A stretch of 64,000 nucleotides of DNA from Pachyseris speciosa (taxonomy: Eukaryota > Cnidaria > Anthozoa > Scleractinia > Pachyseridae), in NCBI GenBank assembly GCA_016490735.1, contig JAEMWC010000166.1, positions 255,001 through 319,000 of the forward strand, read 5' to 3'. Position numbers and translations under genes: made by a program. Under the pieces are notes generated by a model. That model was not told where the DNA came from. It did not search any database and was given only the letters and a program-made list of their open reading frames with translations. Shown piece by piece: positions 25,951-37,235 of this stretch. How positions within the stretch are numbered: position 1 is the stretch's first letter; every line of letters begins with the position of its first letter.

Positions 25951-26070
25951 ATAATAACAATGACAACAACAACGACAACGACAACGATAACGATAACGAT
26001 AACGATAACGATAGCGATAACGATAACGATAACGATAACGATAACCATAATAATAATAATAACTGTCTGA
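25951..26070. repeat. (AACGAT)n/(AAT)n microsatellite
   Basis: ACAACG units pass into about 13 AACGAT units and then AAT units. It sits at the tail end of the minus-strand SINE, where SINEs commonly carry simple repeats. The long Arg/Tyr- and Asp/Asn-repeat frames here are artefacts. Confidence 0.9.
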
Positions 26071-26350
26071 CCTAAACGCCCTCGCAAAGTATACAGCATG
26101 GAGGCAGCTCAACAAGGTCGAACCCAAAGCATATACAAGGCGCCTCTGGCAGCCGCTATACGGTCCATGTATGACCTTGGAGCACAGCCTACAGCCAGCT
26201 CGAATAAGCCGTATGCTGGTTTTTGCTGAGCGAGGAAAACCAGAGTAGCCGGCGATAAACTCTCGGAGCAGGGTCGAGAACCAACACAAACTCAGCCCAC
26301 TTATGGCGTCACCGGGAATCGAACCCGGTGCCATACTGGTCAGTTGGTGG

Positions 26351-26385
<35 letters not shown>

Positions 26386-26395
26386 CTCCTGCAAA
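26050..26395 (-). mobile_element. tRNA-derived SINE
   Basis: On the minus strand the 5' end reads gggatggtgtagtggtgagagc, an RNA polymerase III A box in tRNA-like context. About 40 bp later comes caccgggttcgattcccggtg, a strong B box within a T-stem. The tRNA-like head is followed by a roughly 250-bp body and ends at the AAT/AACGAT repeat. The head cannot be a working tRNA because the acceptor stem is not closed. It is inserted inside the GPCR pseudogene between TM4 and TM5. Confidence 0.85.
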
Positions 26396-26519
26396 AGTAG
26401 CTGGTTATTGTTTATGGGTGTTATTTTTTGTCCTTGGTTTCCTGGTAGTCGTAATGTCTAATGTCATTATTACTATAAAGGTCAGACGAAACCCTCCCTC
26501 TCATCCTTCCAGCGATGTA

Positions 26520-26720
26520 GCCTCAGAAACAGGGGGAGGAGCCGGGGAGGCCAGACCCCCCAGACCCTTTGTACTGCTGTACAAAGCTAATGAATTAAAC
26601 CATGTAAACGGAATTATATGCATTTTAATTATTTTTAGAGTTAGTCCCCTCCCCTCACTTGAAACACGGGAGCAGCCTCCCCACTTTAAAAACTGCTCCG
26701 CGGGCCCTGAGAAAGGAAAC
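26520..26720. other. Unassigned insertion within the GPCR pseudogene
   Basis: About 200 bp with GC-rich ends ('cagggggaggagccgggg ... ccccactttaaaaactgctccgcgggccc') separates recognisable TM5 and TM6 code. It could be a short mobile element or a diverged third intracellular loop. The ends have weak inverted similarity only. Confidence 0.4.
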
Positions 26721-26779
26721 TCACTGTGACTTTATTCGTAGTTACTGTTGTCTCTACACTGACCATTCTGCCGTGGGTT

Positions 26780-27930
26780 GTTTAAAATGTGTGATGTGTC
26801 AAAAGTTTTACACTTCATTCTATTCGCTGACGATATTAATATCTTCTTTTCACACAAAAATGTAAATATAATTGAAAAAATTTTGAATGAAGAACTACCT
26901 AACCTAACAGACTGGTGCCAAGCCAATAAGCTTTCCATAAATTTTAAAAAAACTAATTTTATGGTATTTAAACCTAGGCAAAAAAGGCAAACACTTGACA
27001 TCAATCTAGAGATTAGTCGATGTGCCATTGGACGAGTAAAAGAAACCGTGTTTTTAGGTGTTATTCTTAACGAAAATTTAACGTGGAAACCACACATTGC
27101 TAATGTGGCTAGAAAAATATCAAAAGCTATTGGCATAATTTATAAAGCAAGTTTTTGCCTTCCCACCTCCTCTTTGTGCACCTTATATTTTAGCTTAGTT
27201 TATCCTTACCTTGTTTACTGCATATCAGTATGGGGATCGACCTATCCTTCTAATCTAAATCGCATTTTTTTACTTCAGAAAAAGGTTTTAAGAATCTTAT
27301 CAAGAAGCGCATTCGATGCTCATACTGAACCAATACTTAAGCAGCTGAAAATTCTGAAACTCAGTGATATTTACCGATCTCAAATTGGCAAGTTTATGTT
27401 TTCTTTTAAGAAAGGCCTCCTTCCTGATGCATTCAATGAAATGTTTTTGCTGACTAATCAAATTCATCATTATAACACTAGAAACTCCAATGCCTTTTAC
27501 TTATTTTCTTGTAGAACGAATATCCGACAATTTGGAATACGCTTTAAAGGACCTAAATTGTTTAATTCTTTCAATACAGAAATTCAGAATGCTGACAGTT
27601 ATTCTCAATTTAAGTCTAAATTGAAAACTTTCCTCCTGAACTGACTTCCCCTTATTTTGTTCATTTTGTTTGTTTGTTTGTGTTCTTGCTTTTTAACCTA
27701 AATGTGCTTACAAATTAATTAAGACACGCCTAAATTATCATTTTATAGTTGTATTTTCTTGAGGTGCCTGTAGCCCGAATAAGCCCTCATGGTTTCTATA
27801 TGGGCATCCTCGCCTAAAGCTTTTCTCTTATCGATTATTTAATATCTCTTGTAGTTAAATACATATTTATCTTGTAATTTAAAATAACAATAAGTGGCAA
27901 AAAAAATAAACTGAAACTGAACTGAAACTG
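26780..27930 (+). mobile_element. 5'-truncated LINE with open RT C-terminal half
   Basis: An uninterrupted 288-codon frame (26778-27644) begins just before the RT catalytic motif LFADDINIF (about 26818-26845). It continues through the thumb-like LTDWCQANKLSINFKKTNFM region and GVILNENLTWKPHI to a typical CR1/jockey-like tail (VYPYLVYCISVWG; HHYNTRNSN). The 3' UTR ends in short ACTGAA/ACTGAAA repeats near 27905-27930, a LINE 3' terminus. The missing 5' two thirds reflects ordinary incomplete reverse transcription. The intact frame indicates a fairly recent insertion. It lies between the TM6 and TM7 pieces of the receptor pseudogene. Confidence 0.88.
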
Positions 27931-27964
27931 AAAAGTGAAGAAAAGAATATTAAATAATCTTTAT

Positions 27965-28197
27965 AGGGGTGACACAATTACTGGTAGCCCAGTAGTTTCC
28001 ATTGTGGCCCAAAAAAACTCAACATGATAAGAATCCCAGCTGGCCGGAGGCAGTCCAGTTGGCTATTTACAAGGTGACCGAGGACTTGAACCGGGGACCA
28101 CCCAGAACAAGACCAGCTAACGGCCAGAGCGAGATTTGAATCTTGAGCAATCGCATTGAAATCCATCACCCTAACCGCTCGGCCAATCCTGCCCCCT
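27965..28197 (-). mobile_element. tRNA-derived SINE (second family)
   Basis: On the minus strand it starts ggcaggattggccgagcggttaggg, an A box resembling Ser/Leu-type tRNAs, and has a B box ccccggttcaagtcctcgg about 90 bp on. The body ends near 27965. The A-to-B spacing is longer than in most tRNAs and no closed cloverleaf forms, so it is SINE rather than tRNA. It lies directly upstream of the TM7 fragment. Confidence 0.75.
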
Positions 28198-28400
28198 CAT
28201 AGTGGCTCATCACGTATTCAATCGGCTCTCCAACAATCCACAACGACAAAGTTACACGTTTCTTATTTGGTATTTTTCTTGTTTCAAATGAATCCTGTAG
28301 TGAATCCACTGATATACGCCATACGAATGCAGGTCTGGGAACTTGTCTCTAAAAAGAATTCGGGCTCCACAATAGCCCAGCTTATTGAGCTTCATGCTAT

Positions 28401-30687
28401 GTAGTCATACTGTGACATTATTTTTTTCGAATTTTTGAAGATTGTTGTGTCATCATCACGAAATGACAAAAGCAGTTTGACAAAATCAACTACGGTGAAG
28501 CAGAATTTTTTTTGCCCTCCAAAGAGCCTCAAAATTCACTAAATCGTGTTCCGTGGACTGAGAACGATTCTTTGCTCAGAACAATGGTGATGACGTAGAA
28601 AACGCTACGGCACTGCACGGCACTGTTTTCTGGAGCATTTACTACTTCACGGCTTTGTAATATGATCGTTTGGCGGCGCGCAAGATGGAGACATATTTTG
28701 GCGCCAAATTTAACGTGACAAGAAATGAGGGACACTCGTGCGCAGTTCGTAGCGACACTTAGAAAAAAATCACACTAAAAATATGTCGAGCATAAATAGA
28801 GAGACTTGAGCGAAGAAAATTAAATTTTTTGACATACCTCTCTAAGGTTTTGACTTTTCTACTGGTATCAATCGGACCCTGTTCCTTGACATCGATAGTC
28901 GTGCTTTGACACAAAGATTACTCAATTTCTTGCTTTATCCGCGAGTCCTTTTCTTAAGCTCATCAATGTCACGTGTCTAAATAAAGTTTTTCAGTTTTTT
29001 TTAGTTTCACGGTTTTGCACTTTAAAGTTGAGCTTTCTTTTTTGGTAAGAAAAGTATGGAGGAAATGCCATTTCCAGCTGAACCACCTTCGAAAAATCTA
29101 ACAAGCCCGTGCGGGAACGAATTCCCTGGTATCAATCAGAATTATTGTTCCAAAACAATGTCGTTCACGTCCATGGAACTGATTTTCTACCACAGTTTCG
29201 GTCCACAACGGTAATCGGCATTGAAGATGGACTTTTGTCAAGTCTATTTGGATGAAGATGAGTCTCCATAGAAGCGCCATGAGTGTTGTTGATGTTTCGC
29301 AAGTTCCAAGTTTTCGCAAGTTGCAAGTACTGCCGGCCATTTTGTTATATCATTCTTTTCTTTCCCAGGCTTTTTACGGATAGAAATCCTCGGTTAAAGA
29401 CTGAGAATGACAACAAATCCTTGCAGCAGGAGCCAAATCAAATTTTCAATACGCCGTGATCGTTCGAAGTTCAGTATACTTTCATACGCCAAGAATGTCC
29501 GATATTTCGCCTAAACAGACAAAAATCGATTTATTTATTACTGGAAATTTTCCAGGTAACAAACTTTCTTTATTATCTTATTTCTTCACTGTTGCAGACA
29601 ACCGTAGATTACTCGACAGGGCCGCCATCTTTTTTTATTTTAATTTTGAACCGCCTGAAACTTTCTATAGCAACGATTATCCAGTTCATCTCGCCAAAGA
29701 ATTAATAAGGTAATTGACAGCTCTCTAGACTGGTCTGAAAAGACTCCGCCCCCTTAATGTCCCTCGTTTCTTGCCATGAAACTTTTGGTTCGACTTATTC
29801 TGCGTTGTGAATGTTTTACTGCCTAAAACCAAGAGAGAATTCTCTCTTGCTAAAACCTATATGTTAAGAATCGAAAAATGATAAACTATCATATTAGAAC
29901 TTAGGATTAGGATCGGTAATAAATTCAAAATTAACATGAAACGAAACTAAATCAGGCTTTGTTTGTAGCGTACCGGCGAGCTTTGTCGTGAGGCAGATGC
30001 CCGTTAACTGTACGTTCAATGGAAAACTTATGACGTAAGTAAGTTACTACTCTACAGGTGGGTTTTCAAATATTAGAAGATGTAAGCTTTTTGTGCATGG
30101 CTTTGCCGTATAATGTCACACGAATAGTCGAGAAACAGTTCTCTGTAAGTTACGTTTTTAGCGAGGTTGTTCCGTCAATGACTTTCGCCTTATAATTGCC
30201 GTAGAATAGAGTACAGTTTGTAAGTTTAGCTCAGATTATATACGTTTTACAAAACTGAGAAGTCATGAGATTTCTCGTGGAAAGTATGTAAAGAAAGGAA
30301 CTTGGTGCCTGTCGCTGTGTTAAATAGAGCTTTTTTAATTAACAAGGTTTCAGAAACTACTGCAAAAATCCAAACCTAAAATCACTCGTTTTTTCACTTT
30401 CTTTCTTTCCTTTTATTTATTTATTTATTTATTTATTTATTTTGATTTCAATTATGGAGGAGCCCTTCTAAAAACAATCAGCTAAAGTATAGAGACGGTA
30501 GTACGCCGTATTTCGGTTAAAAACGGGAAAAGAATGTTCGTTCATAATGGAACTTAACAAGTTGAAAAGTTAACTAGAAACATTGAAAGAGAAGGTGAAT
30601 TGGGAGGGCGGATTCAGGATCATGGTTTTCAGCGGGCTTTTGGTGTCCCAGTTTTAAGTCTAGTCAACCTGTTTTGTTGCTGTTGTT
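28401..30687. other. Gene-poor stretch with a (TTTA)n tract
   Basis: Contains (TTTA)n at about 30412-30441 and no frame with a recognisable domain. An 85-codon frame at 29456-29713 has no support. Confidence 0.4.
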
Positions 30688-30801
30688 TCTTCTTCTTCTT
30701 CTTGTTCTTCTTCTTCTTCTTCTTCTTCTTGTTCTTCTTCTTCTTCTTCTTCTTCTTCTTCTTCTTCTTCTTCTTCTTCTTCTTCTTCTTCTTCTTCTTC
30801 A
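30688..30801. repeat. (TTC)n microsatellite
   Basis: About 36 TTC units with a few TTG interruptions. The poly-Phe frame across it is artefactual. Confidence 0.95.
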
Positions 30802-30984
30802 ACGTTTCCCTAAATTTTTACTTTCATGTTTTTACATGTCTTAGCAGGATTTTGTCAACCCAATTTTGGCCGTTGTTTTTATTCAGCATTGAGATTCTTA
30901 AGAGGCTTTGGCATGTTTTCTTCATCCCTTAACTGGCTTTTAAATTGACTTTTAGTTTTTTGGTGCTGTTCTCATTTTTGCTTA

Positions 30985-31378
30985 GGGAACGTTCCCATGA
31001 TGGGACGATTGTTCCCATTTGGAGTGGTCCTATAGTATGAAAAGGAACAAATTGCTGTGAAAAATAGGAACAAGGTGTTCATTTAGAGCTAAAAAAGGAA
31101 TCTTTTGTTCCGAATTTCGAACATTGAAAGGAACCTTTTGTTCCGAAATGAGTCGCTGAGGAACAAATGTTCCCATTGGTATTGTTCCTCTTTTTATCAT
31201 TTTGGTCCGTTTTATTCATTTGAGGAACAATTGTTCTCGTTCGCGAGTTCCGTTTTGACTGAAATGTTCCTTTTTATTGTCACGCGGAACAATTTGTTCC
31301 TAACAATTAGTTCCCATTGATGTAAAATGGTTCCTATTAAGAAAATGACAGTTCCTTTGTACATGTTCTTCAACAGAA
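30985..31378. repeat. Array of GGAAC/GTTCC motifs in both orientations
   Basis: Roughly 20 copies of GGAAC or GTTCC, many extended to GGAACAA or TTGTTCC, fall in under 400 bp. Several are arranged as palindromes, for example GGGAACGTTCCC (30985-30996), GGAACAAATGTTCC (31160-31173) and GAGGAACAATTGTTCTC (31222-31238). The array ends about 100 bp before the next motif cluster and about 500 bp before the recombinase gene. Confidence 0.75.
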
Positions 31379-31519
31379 CCATTCTTCTTTTCTTGCCATC
31401 CACGTTTTTGTCGCTTTTTAATTGCATGGCGAAGCGTTTGTTGTAGTGTTTTAAGTTTGACTCAACACGAAACAGAGTCAATAGCAGATTCTAACAGACT
31501 TTTCGAGGCGCTTCTTGAC

Positions 31520-31790
31520 TTGTCCGGGCAAGGCAAGGTCGAAGACCATCACACCAACGCCATACTAATGCCAACTTGGGTTTGTAAATTAACCCAAGAA
31601 TAATGAAGAATGGCAAGCAGATGCATACCTCAGTAAATTTCAACTCGCACAATGCAACCATTGTTGTAGGTATGCACAGGCTTGCCCGGGCAAGGCCGAA
31701 CCCATTTGGGATGTAACTTCCTGCTATGAATTTAAGTACAATGGTAATAAGCTCGGGCAAGTAGGGACAAGTGCCGACAAGTTCCAAATT
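31520..31790. repeat. CGGGCAAG-like repeated motifs upstream of the recombinase gene
   Basis: CCGGGCAAGGC occurs at about 31519 and 31684, TCGGGCAAGTAGGGACAAG at about 31753, with further GACAAG copies near 31511, 31768 and 31777. They sit within 400 bp upstream of the zinc-finger start and could be promoter or recombinase sites. Function is unknown. Confidence 0.45.
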
Positions 31791-31895
31791 AAATGATGGC
31801 TCTATTGTTTGCCAATGGGTGTGATTGTTTGGTCGGTTTTTGCTAAGCGGTGCAAACAGAATTCTGTTGGCTGAATCAGTTCTTCTTTTCCAAGA

Positions 31896-32102
31896 ATGAA
31901 CAAGAAGGTCAAAGTCGACTGGTCTACGATTGATGGCGCATCGCCCAAACCAAAACGGCTTCACTTAGAAAAAGAAGATACGGACAGCTTGTATCATTGT
32001 CCAATTCAGGTATGCGAACACGAAGGATTTCAAAGTCAGCGTGGATGCAGGAAACACGTCAATTCTAAGCACAGCTGGTTCTTTTATTTTGACCCGACCT
32101 GA
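31896..32102 (+). CDS. C2H2 zinc-finger N-terminal segment of the recombinase gene
   Basis: A 68-codon frame starts at ATG in an acceptable context and encodes a Lys-rich beginning followed by a single zinc finger at residues 36-54: YHCPIQVCEHEGF, then RKHVNSKH, spaced C-x4-C-x12-H-x4-H. It ends in the aromatic run WFFYFD before a stop at 32100-32102. The recombinase frame is already open at 32093, so the two overlap by about 10 bases with a one-base offset. The overlap, and the implausibility of a finger-only protein ending there, suggest a single-base deletion in this copy that split one protein. No classical slippery heptamer is visible at the junction. The finger would be expected to bind DNA. 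Confidence 0.7.
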   Translation: MNKKVKVDWSTIDGASPKPKRLHLEKEDTDSLYHCPIQVCEHEGFQSQRGCRKHVNSKHSWFFYFDPT

Positions 32103-33616
32103 CAGAACTTCGACATTCATCGCAAGTGCTCGACACTAGGTCGTCAAAGACCACTACAGATGACTGTGAATCAAGCCGAACGCCAAAACACGGTGTCGTT
32201 GTTGTACCTTCATTTTCAGTCTCTGGTCAAATTGGCGAAGCATTCGCGAACTGGTTGACTGGTAGTGGTGGGGGTTGCAAGAAAGATCGTACAGCTCAAC
32301 AGATAGTGAAGAGAAGCTTTAAATTTCTGAAATTTTGTTGCGAAGACGAGGAAGAATTGACGTTTGAAGTGATAGACTACAGTCTGTGCTCGCCAAATCT
32401 CTTATTCAAATTCGTAGACTACTTGCAAGACGAGTGCAAACTCGGACATGGTGGGCGATTGGGATACATAGACGCAATTTCCGAACTAATGGACTTTAGA
32501 AAAATCAATGGGGCATCCTACGCAGTTCTGCGAAACCTATCTGCTACTGAGTTGTACCTCAAGAGAGCTCGAAAGACGGTGGCAAAAATGATGAGATTGC
32601 AGTGGACCCGAGAACTGGACATCGACACGCTGGAAGCTCGAGGCCACTGGGCGACAATGGAGGAATTGCTGCAAGTGGTGACATTTCACTTGCCGCGTTA
32701 CGAAAGCGTCGTAAAGACGTGCAAGAGCAATCCGGGCCAAGTGAACCCGTCCGACTTGACATTTGCCACGAGATTTGTGTCGATGTACTTGTTCATCAAA
32801 GTGAAGGGGTCGCGCCCCATGACTTATCAGTACTTGACAGTCGACATGGTTAGGGCAGCGAACGAGAACGGGGGATTTATTGACCAGAAAAAGTTCAAGA
32901 CTGCCAGCAAATACGGGTTTGACTCCTTGATTCTGACCGATGCAAGCGTGCAGGTGCTCGACAGTTACATCAATTTCGTGAGGCCATTGCTAAAACCCCA
33001 GTGCGAGTTCGTTCTGGTCACGAGAAACGGAGGCCAACACGGCAAGCTGGGCGACGTCATGAGTAAACTAGTGTTTGACGCAATCGGAAAGTACGTTCAC
33101 CCGACGCGCTATCGTCAAATCGTCGAAACGCAAAGCCTCAATCAGCTCACCAGCAAAGAGCAGAGCATTTTGTCGGAGGATCAGAAACACAGCTCGGCCG
33201 TCGCCAAAGTTCACTATCAAAAGCAAAGGTCGCGCGAAGTTGCTGTGAGGGCTCACGAGTGTCTGCAAAAGTTGCAAGGTACCAAAGGCTCTGAGGTGGA
33301 CGAGGAGGTCAACAAGAGGTTTAGCCATTCAACTCTGAGCCTTGCAGCACCGACCGAAAGCACAGAATCAAAAAGCGCGCCTCCTCAGAGGGATGCCCCA
33401 CCGACAAACCGATTGCGAATCCAAAGAAGCCATCGTCGGCTGTTGAAATTTACGGCGGACGAAGACGAGTTTCTAAAGAAGGGGATCGATACGCACGGAT
33501 TTGGACAATGGACTGCTATTTTAAGAGACCCAGATTTTCGTTTTCAGAAAGGCAGGCTGGCAGATTCTTTAAAAAAGAGGGCTGAACTTAAGTTTTTCTC
33601 TAGTGAAAAATCCTAA
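32093..33616 (+). CDS. Tyrosine recombinase with C-terminal Myb/SANT domain
   Basis: The frame is open from 32093 and has no ATG at its start; it is best read as the continuation of the zinc-finger segment. Residues are numbered from the codon at 32126. Residues about 30-160 look like a core-binding domain: an early FANWL segment, then basic helices to RARKTVAKM. The catalytic domain (about 205-385) has the full tyrosine-recombinase set: Arg230 (GSRPMTY), a Lys near 256-262, His325-x-x-Arg328 (HPTR), His355 (QKHSSA) and nucleophile Tyr364 (KVHYQ). Such enzymes cut and rejoin DNA through a 3'-phosphotyrosine. After a Ser/Pro-rich linker, residues about 440-490 form a Myb/SANT-like fold (FTADEDEFLKKGID, GFGQWTAIL, LKKRAELK), probably a DNA-binding module. 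Crypton, DIRS and virus-like integrases are relatives in fold; the exact family is not established. Confidence 0.85.
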   Translation, partial: PDLTELRHSSQVLDTRSSKTTTDDCESSRTPKHGVVVVPSFSVSGQIGEAFANWLTGSGGGCKKDRTAQQIVKRSFKFLKFCCEDEEELTFEVIDYSLCSPNLLFKFVDYLQDECKLGHGGRLGYIDAISELMDFRKINGASYAVLRNLSATELYLKRARKTVAKMMRLQWTRELDIDTLEARGHWATMEELLQVVTFHLPRYESVVKTCKSNPGQVNPSDLTFATRFVSMYLFIKVKGSRPMTYQYLTVDMVRAANENGGFIDQKKFKTASKYGFDSLILTDASVQVLDSYINFVRPLLKPQCEFVLVTRNGGQHGKLGDVMSKLVFDAIGKYVHPTRYRQIVETQSLNQLTSKEQSILSEDQKHSSAVAKVHYQKQRSREVAVRAHECLQKLQGTKGSEVDEEVNKRFSHSTLSLAAPTESTESKSAPPQRDAPPTNRLRIQRSHRRLLKFTADEDEFLKKGIDTHGFGQWTAILRDPDFRFQKGRLADSLKKRAELKFFSSEKS

Positions 33617-33800
33617 GGGACTAAGTTGGTTGAAATGGGCTCGTAACGCACGGCAACCAGAGTTACTGCAACGCACATAAGTTCAAAAAATCACAGCAGT
33701 CGACAACTATCGCTTCAACTAGTAACACTCGGTTTTAATGTGTGACATTGTCGTTCGTTCGGTCATTCTGTGATTACAAAAGGTTACTACTATGTTTTAG

Positions 33801-36172
33801 CTATTCTTGACTCGAAAAATAGTTCAGGATCGTGTTGGTGCAGACTTTTGCCCTTTTCTCCGATCTACGCGCGAGTAGACCAGTCCGCCGCCTCTTTCCT
33901 CGGCATGATGGGCTGCCCTGTTCCCCGAGGGTGCGCGTTCTTTCGAAAGCTGTATGGCTTAGCTCCCAACTGGGAATCGGCGTGATGAAGGTATCGGCTT
34001 CGTCGTCTTCTTGGATAATTTCCGCCCCGGATTCTTGTTGTGTTGGCTCCCCGAATTCTTCTTCTGCGGACGGCAAGGCCTCGTGCACACACTTGACGAG
34101 ATGGGCGTGGCGCTCTTGGAGAAGACCCATCTTGACACAGGTTCGTCGTCTCTCAGCTAAGGCTTCCTCAGTACCTAGTGTTCCGAGGTTCTTGTGATGG
34201 GTCTTCAACTTATCCTGTAGGAGGTCCAGCAGGGCTTCCATCGAGGCTCTAGTGGAGTCGTCTAAGGGCGTGTGCAACATCTTCACGCAGTTGGCGAGCT
34301 CTTTCTCCGTCTCTCGTACCCAGTTATTCGCGAATACCTCGCAGCATTTCTTGAGTAGCCTTTGTTTCTCCAGCGCTCTTTCTTCTGCCACGCATCTGTC
34401 CAGTTCTCTAAGAATGGGCGTGGGCGTCTCCGCGTTCGGGTCCATCGGCAACAACTCCGCACTTTGGGTACTGACTCCCCTGTCCCTGAGCGCCGTTATT
34501 CTCGACTGGTGCCGTTGCCTAGCCAACTCTTGCTGCATGGCTCTAATTCGTTCTTGTTCATGGAGCATGTGATGGAGTTGTCTCTGTCGCAGGCTATCGC
34601 GACGTGACTTGCCCAATGAGTCTCTCAAAAGCGCAAGGTTGTCTGGCGATGTCAAATCGGTCACGTCCTCCGCACCTGTGGCATCCCTTGAAATCGACTC
34701 GTCCATGGCGTTGCCTGTCTCCAGGTTTTTAGAGATTGCAATATCGAGAGACAGCGATCGCAGAGCCCCCTTTTCGTTTTCGGTCAAAATACCCTCCTCG
34801 TCCTCCTGCATGCTGCCGTCGCTGTCGGAATCGCCACCGTCTTCGCTTTCGCTACTGGCAACTGGGATCGACTTGGCTTGTTCAGCAGCCCACACGAGGC
34901 AGTCCATAGCGTGCCTTTTCAACCATTCCGCCGCTTTCTTTTTGGGATTTGGCAGGTTCTTAAACTGATATGTTCGGAGCCGCCTATCCATGGCCGGTTG
35001 ATGCAAGGGACCGAAGTCCAGTTTGCGCTGAGCTGTGATCAACATGGGACATTTGTTGATGAAGGCTCGGGCAGTTTGATATTTTACATCGTGGGCTGTG
35101 TATCCTCCTTGCGTGAGAACCTTCCAGTCGGCTATATCCAAGCAACTCTCGTCTGCTTCATCGATAAAGATCACTTCGGTAAACGGAGTGATCATGGCCT
35201 TGTTGAAGGCGCGCTGTTTGGTGACGGTTGCGATGTTTCCGTGGTGGATGAGTCCTTGGATTGGGAAGAACAGGCTCGTCTTCCCACTGTTGGCGTCGCC
35301 TACCAAGCAAGGTACTTTGTCCTTGTGTCGCTTCTTCCTGTAGTCTAATAGTTTCACGAAATCTTCACAGAAAATGGCAATCTCGGGCGTAGGCAAGCTG
35401 TTCTCCAGAATCTCTCGGAAATACTTCGGGTTGGCAGCCTTCAGGGGATCGTATGGGCAAAAAGCTCTGGGCGACACCTTGCCTATTTGTCCTTCATCAA
35501 TGGCGTGTTCAACGAAAGCACGTTTCTCCAGAGACCAACAGAAGCCGCCTTTGACTTCAATCAGGTCATAGTCGATCACCAGCGGCTGAAAAAGTTCACA
35601 GTATGGGTCTGATAGCAGGTCAATAACTTTTCTCATGTGTCGGACGAGTCTGGATTTGAATTGTTCGTTCGTTGCCAAAGTGTTGATGAAAGATCTTGCT
35701 TCGCATTTGAAGGAGTAGGTGTACTTCGACCTTGGGTCCCTTTTATAGACTTTGCCTCGGTAACTCGCGTAGTCTAGCCTCTTCATGGCGATTGTGACGT
35801 CGTTTATCAGGATTGTGAGCTTGTCCGAAAGTCGCGTTTCGTCAGACTCAGAAGTCAAAGCTGCTGCATCGGGGACACGAAACCCAAACTTGTCAATCTG
35901 TAATTTCGCCTCAATCATCTTGTCTAGTGCTTTACTCAAAGTCAGCTGAAACCTTGGATTGACTAAAGTGACTCGCACGACGTTCTCCCCTCCACCACTT
36001 TCTAACTCTTGGATGGACGGGGGGATGGACCAAGAAAATTGCGGAATTCTTTTATGTAGCTGTACTGATAGCTGGCTACGACGAGTTCTTGCATAAATGG
36101 ATTCTTGTGGTCTTTGAGGACTTTATACAGCTCGTTAATGGCCGGGCATTCTCTTCCATCTTGAAACTGGAC
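33801..36172 (-). CDS. Superfamily 3 helicase, large 3' exon (one frameshift)
   Basis: Starting from an acceptor (ttatag) at 36173, the exon opens with VQFQDGRECPAINELYK. The frame then shifts by one base within or near a six-cytosine run (36019-36024 region) before a 725-codon open stretch from 35978 to the stop. Numbering from 35978: Walker A G227-DAN-S-GKT at 227-234; Walker B VIFIDE at 269-274; a sensor-like PMLITAQ at 311-317; an arginine-finger MDRRLR at 330-335. This is the layout of SF3 helicases, as in parvovirus NS1, papillomavirus E1 and integrated relatives, which unwind DNA as hexamers. Residues about 375-400 are acidic; 455-640 are Gln/Arg/Leu-rich and probably coiled. At the end come a basic NLS-like patch (RGKRRR, then RRSEKRAK) and NTILNYF, which resembles a PCNA-interacting box lacking the Gln. 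No HUH nickase motif is seen. Confidence 0.85.
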
Positions 36173-36872
36173 CTATAACATTGAAAGTTAGGAAAGTAGA
36201 CTTCCGTCAAAGAGCTATTTATCATTATAGGTACACCCTAAAAATTCTTGGCAGTCACATTGACAATAAGTCCTCCTTTCAAGACCACTCATTTCCTTTT
36301 TTTTTTTTCTTTTGGTGTTGTTGTTGTTGTTGTTGTTGTTTCTCTTCATAGAGGTATACGTAGAACTGAACTCTGAGACGATTAAAAAGCTTGTGAATGC
36401 AGAGTTCGCACTGTTACTGCACATGGCTTTCATGCTTTCCAGCTAAAATATTGCAGAACACGTTTTTTTTGTGAATCAGCAAAACTCAGAACAGTAAACT
36501 TTAATCTGCTTGGAGATAGCTTGCGTGATAACTCAATATTGCAACCGTGAAATCACTTACATCTAGAAGGAATGACCAAGCTCTCATCTTGCTTTTCAAT
36601 TGTACCAAGGAAATTGCTCGGTCCTCTGACTTTTTGTAATTTTGCTCTCATTTCCCATTTATCCAAAATGTCTTACGATTTGCTTTGAGCCTCCAATTCA
36701 AGTAATAAATTGATTGATCGATTGATTGTCGGAGTGCACAAAATTCCTTCGACCAAAACGTTTGATAAAACGCTCGAGACCGTAAGACGAATTTCAGGTA
36801 AAACAACGTGTACTGTCAAATTGCAAACCATGCATGCTTAACAGAGCTCCTAAAGGATATATTTTGTAATAC
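36173..36872 (-). other. Intron of the SF3 helicase gene
   Basis: On the minus strand the donor reads CAG|gtatta at 36872-36871 and the acceptor ttatag| at 36174-36173; joining keeps the frame (phase 0) and gives a continuous hydrophilic protein. The 700-bp intron contains a poly-GTT tract at about 36317-36340 and a poly-T run on the plus strand. Confidence 0.7.
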
Positions 36873-37162
36873 CTGACTTGCTTTGACACTAATTCCACAT
36901 TCCAGTAATGCCCTATGAACGACGAGTGGGTTTGCAGGGGCACCGTTCGGCGTTGTCAATGCTAACCAATAGGAGATCGCTGGCCAAAGCGATTTGTTAA
37001 CAAGCGTTGGAGAGCCGTCAAGGTATTGTTCAGATTGTGTACTGGGCACAGAATCATATTCTTCGTTTTCGTCGTCGCTGTCACAATTTTCGTCTTCTTG
37101 TATATTACCCTTTCTTTCTTGTGTGCCGATAGCACTGAAAAAGAAAGTTGCATTGGGTATAC
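36873..37162 (-). CDS. SF3 helicase gene, internal exon
   Basis: This 290-nt exon lies between acceptor ttctttcag| (37164-37163) and donor CAG|gtatta. It encodes a short hydrophobic stretch (GIPNATFFFSAIGTQ), a very acidic segment (DENCDSDDENEEYDS) and a more ordered part (PAISYWLALTTPNG, ALLECGISVKASQ). A second possible acceptor (tttttcag) lies 23 bases inside it. No named domain is recognised; by position it precedes the helicase core and could include an origin-binding or oligomerisation region, which is inference. Splice phases match the exons on both sides. Confidence 0.65.
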
Positions 37163-37235
37163 CTGAAAGAAGAAAATACATGTTTCAAAGACCGGAAAGA
37201 TGGGCATTTCGAGAAAAATATGAACACAAACCAAC

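Larger units (their letters stand above)
25490..28400 (+). pseudogene. Rhodopsin-family GPCR pseudogene interrupted by transposable elements
   Basis: Pieces of a class A seven-transmembrane receptor can be followed in order. TM1 and TM2 (25499-25690) include the LAVADLM core with its conserved Asp. TM3 (about 25760-25845) ends in IALERFHATLYPFRH, equivalent to the E/DRY region. TM4 is at about 25893-25937, TM5 at about 26405-26480 (SNVIITIKVR), TM6 at about 26722-26780 with TILPW, and TM7 at about 28260-28340 with NPVVNPLIYAIRM, the NPxxY motif. A stop at about 25727, frame changes in TM3 and TM4 and a further frame break before TM6 disable it. Foreign DNA separates TM4 from TM5 (microsatellite plus SINE), TM5 from TM6 (about 200 bp of unassigned sequence), and TM6 from TM7 (LINE plus SINE). 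Ligand class cannot be told. Confidence 0.85.
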